NCBI RefSeq assembly: GCF_013409505.1
Contig: NZ_JACCBN010000001.1
Location: 1,116,001-1,180,000, forward strand
Reading direction: 5' to 3'
Source: Actinomycetospora corticicola
GTDB taxonomy: Bacteria; Actinomycetota; Actinomycetes; Mycobacteriales; Pseudonocardiaceae
DNA length: 64,000 nt
Numbering within the stretch: position 1 is the stretch's first letter; the number at the start of each line of letters is the position of its first letter. Position numbers and translations under genes: made by a program. Below, piece by piece: positions 59,073-64,000 of this stretch. Under the pieces are notes generated by a model. It had not been told where the DNA came from. It was given only the letters and a program-made list of their open reading frames with translations, and did no database searches.

Positions 59073-60347
59073 TCAGGCCGCCTCGGGGACCACGTCGACG
59101 GCGGGGTCGCGCTGGTACTCGGGGCGGGCACTGCGGGGGTCGAGCGCGTTCACCGTCGCGGGGTCGACGGTGCCGTCGGACGCCCGCATCAACGACCGGA
59201 CGCCGTTGTCGAGCACCGTCACCAGCGGCACGGCGAGCAGCGCACCGGCGATCCCGGCGACGACGAGGCCGCACGCGATCGGCAGGACCACCGCGAGCGG
59301 GTGCAGCTTGATGGACTTCCCGAGGAAGAGCGGCTGCAGGATGTAGCCCTCGAGGTTCTGCACGGCGAGCAGGAGCAGGACGACCAGCAGGGCGTCGGTC
59401 AGGCCGCCGCTGACCAGGGCGACCAGGGCCGCGACGGCACCCGAGATGACGGCGCCGAGGGTCGGGATGAACGCGCCGAAGAAGATGAGGGCGGCCAGCG
59501 GGACGGCCAGCGGGACACCGATCAGCCAGAGGCCGATGCCCGCCGTCACCGCGTCGATGAAGGCGACCACGATGATCGCGCGGGTGTAGCCGACCAGGGA
59601 GGCGAACGCCCGGCGACCCGCGACGTCGGCCCGGTTCCGCACGGTGCGCGGGACCCCGCCGAGGAGGAACCGCCAGATCGCCCCGCCGTCGTGGATGAGG
59701 AAGATCAGGGTGAACAGCGCGAGCAGGCCCTCGGTGAACAGCTCGCCCACCGTGCCGACCGCGCCCAGCGCGCTCGCCGCGATCGCGGCCTGGCTCGACT
59801 GGATGCTGCCGAGGATCTGGTCCCCGATCTGCGCGAACTGCTGGTTGTTGAGCCCCAGCGGCCCGGTGCGCACCCAGTTCTGGATCTCGGCGAGGCTGCC
59901 GGTGAAGGCGCTCGTCAGCTGGGGGAGCCCGGAGATGAACGCGTAGACGACCCCGGTGAACACGCCGCCGACCACGGCGAGCCCGGCGATGATGACGATC
60001 GCGGTGGCGACGGAGTGCGGGAGCCAGCGCACCCGCGAGCTCATCAGGTGCGCCTCGGGTGCGAGCAGCGAGGCCAGGATCAGGGCGATCACGACCGGGA
60101 TGAGGACGACCGAGAGCGTGCTCGCGACGAAGATGAGCGTGGCGACCGCAGCAGCGATGAGCACGACACGCCACGCCAGCCCGGCGGCCACGTCGAGCCC
60201 GTGCGGGATCGTCCAGCGCTGTTTCGGCCGCGCCGCCGCGGGTCCGATGGCCGGCTGCTCGGTGGTGGCCCGGCCCGCAGCGGGGTCCGTGGCCCGAGCG
60301 CCCACCACCTCCGGGGCGCCGGTCCCGGTGTCACGCTGCGTCGTCAC
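59073..60347 (-). CDS. AI-2E family transporter (UPF0118)
   Basis: A 424-residue protein. The N-terminal 55 residues are Ala/Pro/Thr-rich. Helix pairs follow (VVLIAAAVATLIFVASTLSV, VVIALILASLLAPEA), then VATAIVIIAGLAVVGGVFTG, a central soluble part, then four C-terminal helices with LIFFGAFIPTLGAVISGAVA and NLEGYILQPLFLGKSIKLHP, the family signature. Members export autoinducer-2 or exchange ions; the function here is not known. The GTG at 60347 has TAGCGT seven bases upstream, so I prefer it to longer frames. Confidence 0.88.
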   Translation of the reverse strand: MTTQRDTGTGAPEVVGARATDPAAGRATTEQPAIGPAAARPKQRWTIPHGLDVAAGLAWRVVLIAAAVATLIFVASTLSVVLIPVVIALILASLLAPEAHLMSSRVRWLPHSVATAIVIIAGLAVVGGVFTGVVYAFISGLPQLTSAFTGSLAEIQNWVRTGPLGLNNQQFAQIGDQILGSIQSSQAAIAASALGAVGTVGELFTEGLLALFTLIFLIHDGGAIWRFLLGGVPRTVRNRADVAGRRAFASLVGYTRAIIVVAFIDAVTAGIGLWLIGVPLAVPLAALIFFGAFIPTLGAVISGAVAALVALVSGGLTDALLVVLLLLAVQNLEGYILQPLFLGKSIKLHPLAVVLPIACGLVVAGIAGALLAVPLVTVLDNGVRSLMRASDGTVDPATVNALDPRSARPEYQRDPAVDVVPEAA

Positions 60348-60354
60348 GGGCGTC

Positions 60355-60360
60355 ACGCTA
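60355..60360 (-). promoter_or_regulatory. -10 hexamer TAGCGT of the AI-2E transporter gene
   Basis: On the minus strand TAGCGT is followed by seven bases and the GTG at 60347. No ribosome binding site is seen. Confidence 0.5.
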
Positions 60361-60453
60361 GACCTGCGCTGGTCAGAGGGCCGGACGGGCAGCCTGAAGA
60401 TGTCGAGCGGCCCGATGCCGTGTCCTGCCCTACTGGATCGGTGCAGAAGCGCG

Positions 60454-60459
60454 TAGTCT
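60454..60459 (+). promoter_or_regulatory. -10 hexamer TAGTCT of pyk
   Basis: TAGTCT is followed by six bases and the GTG at 60466. The arrangement indicates a leaderless transcript. Confidence 0.6.
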
Positions 60460-60465
60460 GGGGGT

Positions 60466-61884
60466 GTGAGCCGTCGCGCGAAGATCGTCTGCACGCTGGG
60501 CCCGTCGACGTCGTCCCCGGAGCGCATCCGCGCCCTCGTCCGCGCCGGGATGGACGTCGCACGGCTCAACTTCTCCCACGGGGAGCACGCGCAGCACGCG
60601 GAGGTCTACGCCCGCGTGCGCGAGGCCGCCGACGCCGAGGGGCGCGCGGTCGGCATCCTCGCCGACCTGCAGGGCCCGAAGATCCGGCTCGGCCGCTTCA
60701 CCGACGGGCCCCAGATGTGGGCGACCGGCGAGACCGTCCGCATCACCACCGAGGACGTCGCCGGCACGCACGACCGCGTCTCCACCACCTACAAGGGCCT
60801 GGCCGACGACGTCCGCGCCGGCGAGTCGCTGCTGATCGACGACGGGAACGTGTCGGTCGAGGTCACCGGGGTCGAGGGCCGCGACGTGGTCTGCCGCGTC
60901 GTCGAGGGCGGCCGGGTCTCGGACAACAAGGGCATCTCGCTGCCGGGCACCGTCGTGTCGGTCCCCGCGATGAGCGAGAAGGACGAGGCCGACCTGCGCT
61001 TCGCGCTCGGCCTGCGGGTCGACATGATCGCGCTGTCCTTCGTCCGCTCGCCCGCGGACGCCGAGCTCGTCCACAAGATCATGGACGAGTACGAGTGCCG
61101 GCTCCCCGTGATCGCGAAGCTGGAGAAGCCCGAGGCGGTCGACGCCCTCGAGGCCATCGTGCTCGCGTTCGACGCGGTGATGGTCGCGCGCGGTGACCTG
61201 GGCGTGGAGCTCGCGCTCGAGGACGTCCCGCTGGTGCAGAAGCGCGCCGTGCAGATCGCCCGGGAGAACGCCAAGCCGGTGATCGTCGCGACGCAGATGC
61301 TCGAGTCGATGATCCACAACTTCCGCCCGACCCGCGCCGAGGCCAGCGACGTCGCGAACGCCGTGCTCGACGGCGCGGACGCGGTGATGCTCTCGGGGGA
61401 GACCTCGGTCGGCGACTACCCCATCGAGACGGTGCAGACGATGTCCCGCATCGTCGAGGCCGTCGAGTCCGGCCCGGCGTCGGTCCCGGCGATCCAGCAC
61501 GTGCCGCGGACGCAGCGCGGCGTGGTCACCACCGCGGCCCGCGACATCGGTGAGCGCCTCAACGCCCGCGCGCTGGTCGCCTTCACGCGCTCCGGGGACA
61601 CCGTGCGTCGCCTCGCCCGGCTGCACACCCGCCTGCCCGTGCTCGCCTTCACGCCCGTCCCGGCGATCCGGTCGCAGCTCTCGCTCTCGTGGGGCGTCGA
61701 GACCTTCCTGGTGCCCTGGGAGGAGACGACGGACGCCATGATCGCCCGCGTCGACGCCTCGATCCTGCAGATCGGCCGTTTCGCCCCGGGCGAGCTCGTC
61801 GTCATCGTCGCGGGCTCCCCGCCCGGGCAGGCCGGCAAGACCAACCTCCTCCGCGTGCACCGGCTGGGCGAGGACACGCACTAG
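60466..61884 (+). CDS. pyk: Pyruvate kinase
   Basis: A 472-residue enzyme. RRAKIVCTLGPSTSSPERIR and GMDVARLNFSHGEHAQH are followed by DLQGPKIRLG and AKLEKPEAVDALEAIVLAFD. The signature MVARGDLGVELALEDVPLVQ and VATQMLESMIHNFRPTRAEA with SDVANAVLDG complete the barrel, and a C-terminal effector domain follows. It makes pyruvate and ATP from phosphoenolpyruvate and ADP. TAGTCT lies six bases before the GTG. Confidence 0.97.
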   Translation: MSRRAKIVCTLGPSTSSPERIRALVRAGMDVARLNFSHGEHAQHAEVYARVREAADAEGRAVGILADLQGPKIRLGRFTDGPQMWATGETVRITTEDVAGTHDRVSTTYKGLADDVRAGESLLIDDGNVSVEVTGVEGRDVVCRVVEGGRVSDNKGISLPGTVVSVPAMSEKDEADLRFALGLRVDMIALSFVRSPADAELVHKIMDEYECRLPVIAKLEKPEAVDALEAIVLAFDAVMVARGDLGVELALEDVPLVQKRAVQIARENAKPVIVATQMLESMIHNFRPTRAEASDVANAVLDGADAVMLSGETSVGDYPIETVQTMSRIVEAVESGPASVPAIQHVPRTQRGVVTTAARDIGERLNARALVAFTRSGDTVRRLARLHTRLPVLAFTPVPAIRSQLSLSWGVETFLVPWEETTDAMIARVDASILQIGRFAPGELVVIVAGSPPGQAGKTNLLRVHRLGEDTH

Positions 61885-61908
61885 GCCGTTCGGCGGCGTC
61901 CCGGTGCG

Positions 61909-61960
61909 GAGCGAACGGCACCTTCGCAGTCTCTATGTGCGCGAAAGTGCCGCTCGTTCG
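61909..61960. repeat. 52-bp palindromic repeat, family 2, copy 2
   Basis: GAGCGAACGGCACCTTCGCA and its near-complementary arm around TCTCTATGTGC. It aligns with 327-378 over 52 bp with about ten differences. It follows pyk and ends 13 bp before the aminotransferase ATG. Confidence 0.75.
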
Positions 61961-61973
61961 TTTGGATGGGGTC

Positions 61974-63152
61974 ATGCCCGACACCGCCGCGCACCCGTTC
62001 GACGCCCTGACCGCGGACGCGATGCGGGCCGGCGGCTCGTGGAAGTGGTCCGGCCAGGGGGTCGGCGACGGCGTCGACCGGCACGGTCGCCCCCTCATCG
62101 GGGCGTTCGTCGCGGAGATGGACTTCCCGACGGCGGGTCCGGTGGTCGAGGCGGTCCGCGCGAGCGCCGGGGCGTCGCAGTTCGGCTATCTCGCGGACGC
62201 ATGGGTCGCCGACCTGGCGGCGGCGTGCGCCGCGTTCTGGGCCGACCGGTTCGGGTGGTCGGTGGACCCCGAGCGAATCCGGCCCGTTCCCGACGTCATG
62301 ACGGCGCTCGTGGCGACGATCGAGCACTTCACCCCGCCGGGCACCCCGGTGCTCCTGCCGACGCCCGCCTACATGCCGTTCCTGACGGTGCCCGGGCGGC
62401 TCGGGCGGGAGATGGTGCCGGTCCCGATGACCGCGGCGCCGTTCGCCCTGGACCTCGACGCACTGGACGCCGCGTTCGTCTCGTCCGGGGCGAAGCTGCT
62501 GGTGCTGACGAACCCGCACAACCCGACGGGCCGGGTGTTCACCCGGGACGAGCTGCGCGCGGTGACCGCCGTCGTCGAGCGGCACGGCGCCCGGGTGTTC
62601 GCCGACGAGATCCACGCCCCGTTGGTGTTCGACGGCCGCGCGCACGTGCCGTACGCGTCGACCTCGGAGGCGGCCGCGGCGCACACGGTCACGGCGACGT
62701 CGGCGTCGAAGGCGTGGAACCTGCCGGGACTGAAGTGCGGCCAGGTGATCCTGTCGAACGCCGCCGACGCCGCGCGGTGGTCGGAGCGCGGCTACCTCGC
62801 CGAGCACAGCACCGCGACGCCGGGCGTGCTGGCCTCGACCGCGGCGTACGCGCACGGCCGGGCGTGGCTCGACGACGTGCTCGCCTACCTCGACGGCAAC
62901 CGCGCCCTCCTGCGCGACGCGCCCCTGCCCGGCGTCGGGAAGGAGATCCCGGAGGGGACGTACCTGGCGTGGCTGGACGCGTCCGGGCTCGGTCTCGACG
63001 AGCCGCCGTCGGCGTTCTTCGCCCGCGAGGCCGGCGTGGTGCTGACCGACGGGGCCCTGTGCGGCGGGCCCGGCGGGATGCGGCTCACCCTGGCGACGGC
63101 GCGGCCCGTGCTGGCCGAGGCGCTGGAGCGGATGGCGGCCGCCCTCTCCTGA
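61974..63152 (+). CDS. MalY/PatB-type aminotransferase (class I/II, PLP)
   Basis: A 392-residue protein from the ATG at 61974. AFVAEMDFPTAGPVVEAVRA and LLVLTNPHNPTGRVFTRDEL are followed by VFADEIHAPLVFDGR and the PLP lysine in TATSASKAWNLPGLKCGQVI, ending ALCGGPGGMRLTLATARPVL. These are typical of cystathionine beta-lyase/MalY proteins. It probably cleaves a C-S bond or transaminates an amino acid. TTGGAT lies six bases before the ATG, immediately after the palindrome. The longer in-frame start at 61689 lies in pyk. Confidence 0.9.
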   Translation: MPDTAAHPFDALTADAMRAGGSWKWSGQGVGDGVDRHGRPLIGAFVAEMDFPTAGPVVEAVRASAGASQFGYLADAWVADLAAACAAFWADRFGWSVDPERIRPVPDVMTALVATIEHFTPPGTPVLLPTPAYMPFLTVPGRLGREMVPVPMTAAPFALDLDALDAAFVSSGAKLLVLTNPHNPTGRVFTRDELRAVTAVVERHGARVFADEIHAPLVFDGRAHVPYASTSEAAAAHTVTATSASKAWNLPGLKCGQVILSNAADAARWSERGYLAEHSTATPGVLASTAAYAHGRAWLDDVLAYLDGNRALLRDAPLPGVGKEIPEGTYLAWLDASGLGLDEPPSAFFAREAGVVLTDGALCGGPGGMRLTLATARPVLAEALERMAAALS

Positions 63153-63198
63153 GTGGCAGGAAAGCGTCGTCGCTGTCGTCCAGTGGCGGAGAAGCCAC
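63153..63198 (+). repeat. 46-bp repeat, family 3, copy c
   Basis: Starts GTGGCAGGAAAGCGTCG and ends with a GTGGC-GGAGAA-GCCAC hairpin. It begins one base after the aminotransferase stop codon and precedes the small gene at 63223. It is an inverted match to copy d across that gene. Confidence 0.75.
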
Positions 63199-63210
63199 CT
63201 CGTCGGCGCC

Positions 63211-63216
63211 TAGGGT
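63211..63216 (+). promoter_or_regulatory. -10 hexamer TAGGGT of the small gene at 63223
   Basis: TAGGGT is followed by GGAGGC and the ATG at 63223. The six-base gap itself contains a Shine-Dalgarno-like GGAGG, so the start may be read either way. Confidence 0.5.
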
Positions 63217-63222
63217 GGAGGC

Positions 63223-63435
63223 ATGCCGCTGTCGTTCTCGGAGGAGCGCGAGACGGGCCTGGTCGCCGTCACGCTGACCGACGACGCCGGCGAGGTCGTG
63301 CAGACCCGGGTGGTCGGCGCCGACGAGCTGGCCCGGATCGCGGCCGCCGCGCGGCGTGCGGCCGCGCGGGCCCTGGAGCGGGGCGAGCCGCTGTTCGTCA
63401 CGCTCGACGAGCTGATCGACGACCCGCCGGACTGA
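63223..63435 (+). CDS. Small hypothetical protein
   Basis: A 70-residue protein: a beta-strand pair (PLSFSEERETGLVAVTLTDD) followed by a helix ([20 protein letters not shown]) and an acidic end. I do not recognise a family. It sits between a pair of inverted 46-bp repeats (63153-63198 and 63444-63490). GGAGG and TAGGGT precede the ATG. Confidence 0.6.
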   Translation: MPLSFSEERETGLVAVTLTDDAGEVVQTRVVGADELARIAAAARRAAARALERGEPLFVTLDELIDDPPD

Positions 63436-63443
63436 GCGAGGGT

Positions 63444-63490
63444 GTGGGTTTCCTCCCACTGGACGACAGCGACGACGCTTTCCTGCCGAC
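63444..63490 (-). repeat. 46-bp repeat, family 3, copy d
   Basis: The hairpin GTGGGTTTCCTCCCAC is followed by TGGACGACAGCGACGACG. About 31 bp are identical to the reverse complement of copy c at 63153. The pair forms an inverted repeat around the gene at 63223. Confidence 0.75.
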
Positions 63491-63509
63491 GAGTGGGAAT
63501 CGATCCAGG

Positions 63510-64000
63510 ATGGACGACGACCGCTACGCCCCGCCCGCCGACCTCGCGGCCCGGGCCAACGTCACCGCCGCCGACGAGGCCCGGTTGCGCGCCGAGGCGG
63601 ACGCCGACCTCGACGCCTTCTGGCTCGCGCGCGCGAAGGGACTGGACTGGGAGCGGGAGCCGACGCAGGGCTACGACGGGTCCGGGCACCCGTTCGTCAC
63701 CTGGTTCGCCGACGGTCGGCTGAACGTCGCGCACAACTGCGTGGACCGGCACGTCGACGCCGGGCGCGGCGAGAAGGTGGCCCTGTCCTGGGAGGGCGAG
63801 CCGGGGGACCGGGTCGCGGTCACCTACGCGGACCTGCAGCGTCGGGTGGCGCAGGCGGCGCACGGGTTGACCGAGCTCGGCGTCCGGACGGGCGACGTCG
63901 TCGTGGTGTACCTGCCGGTGCTCGTCGAGACGGTCGTCGTGATGCTGGCGTGCGCGCGGATCGGGGCGCTGCACTCGCTGGTGTTCGGCGGGTTCTCGGC
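63510..64000 (+). CDS. acs: Acetyl-CoA synthetase, N-terminal part (cut by window edge)
   Basis: The first 163 residues of an AMP-forming acyl-CoA synthetase. DAFWLARAKGLDWEREPTQG, then FADGRLNVAHNCVDRHVDAG, EGEPGDRVAVTYADLQRRVA and ACARIGALHSLVFGGFSA are typical of the N terminus of acetyl- or propionyl-CoA synthetases. ATG at 63510. The ATP-binding and catalytic domains lie beyond the window, so the choice between Acs and PrpE cannot be made. Confidence 0.85.
   Translation, partial: MDDDRYAPPADLAARANVTAADEARLRAEADADLDAFWLARAKGLDWEREPTQGYDGSGHPFVTWFADGRLNVAHNCVDRHVDAGRGEKVALSWEGEPGDRVAVTYADLQRRVAQAAHGLTELGVRTGDVVVVYLPVLVETVVVMLACARIGALHSLVFGGFS

Noticed and set aside
58998-61196. A 732-residue plus-strand frame over the AI-2E transporter and pyk
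   Set aside because: It is antisense to the transporter and out of frame with pyk; no domain is recognisable.
1-64000. tRNA, rRNA and known riboswitches
   Set aside because: I looked for cloverleaf ends (GTTCRANNC), rRNA cores and common riboswitch boxes by eye and saw none. A covariance search would be needed to exclude them fully.

Overview
The window is high-GC actinobacterial DNA. Base composition, GTG starts, the ruvC-ruvA-ruvB-yajC-secD-secF-apt-relA block, mycobacterial-type LexA boxes and a DUF1490/CtpC pair all point to an actinomycete. A Pseudonocardiaceae member is my best guess, but that is inference. No rRNA, tRNA, CRISPR array, prophage or plasmid backbone was seen. The window starts inside an MFS transporter gene and ends inside an acetyl-CoA synthetase gene.

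Layout. 0-4.5 kb: a minus-strand metal-efflux operon (DUF1490/PacL1-like protein, CtpC-like P-type ATPase, YibE/F protein with a His-Gly repeat). 4.5-8.5 kb: a membrane Ser/Thr kinase and small unknown genes. 8.9-12.1 kb: a Tat-exported two-subunit molybdenum hydroxylase plus a small secreted protein. 12.1-13.8 kb: an IS1182-type element. 13.8-18 kb: a pyruvate dehydrogenase E1/transketolase-like enzyme and a DUF885 protein. 18-24 kb: a RutA-like flavin monooxygenase with AraC and GntR regulators, flavin reductase, a degenerate RibB homologue and an aldehyde dehydrogenase, which looks like a catabolic island. 24-25.6 kb: a second IS1182-type element. 25.6-37 kb: single-gene units (quinone reductase, Uma2, MerR/TipA, GNAT, two tandem GAF-GGDEF cyclases, Nudix, dienelactone hydrolase, three related unknown proteins, UDG-like protein, D-amino-acid oxidase). 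37-43 kb: DNA repair (AlkZ-like glycosylase, AlkB-like dioxygenase, RuvCAB), with LexA boxes. 43-52 kb: YajC-SecD-SecF, Apt, a FUSC fusion protein and RelA. 52-57 kb: a TetR-controlled acyl-CoA operon resembling alicyclic acid degradation. 57-64 kb: a toxin-antitoxin pair, AI-2E-type transporter, pyruvate kinase, a MalY-like aminotransferase and acetyl-CoA synthetase.

The most striking feature is a set of dispersed palindromes at gene ends. One family (AGGTGAGCA...TGCTCACCT) occurs six times, a second 52-bp family twice, and a third 46-bp family five times. Several genes take their stop codon from a palindrome. Both IS elements sit exactly in the loop of a palindrome, and the six-base loop is what was duplicated. 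A second theme is leaderless expression: several genes have a TANNNT hexamer six or seven bases before the start codon.
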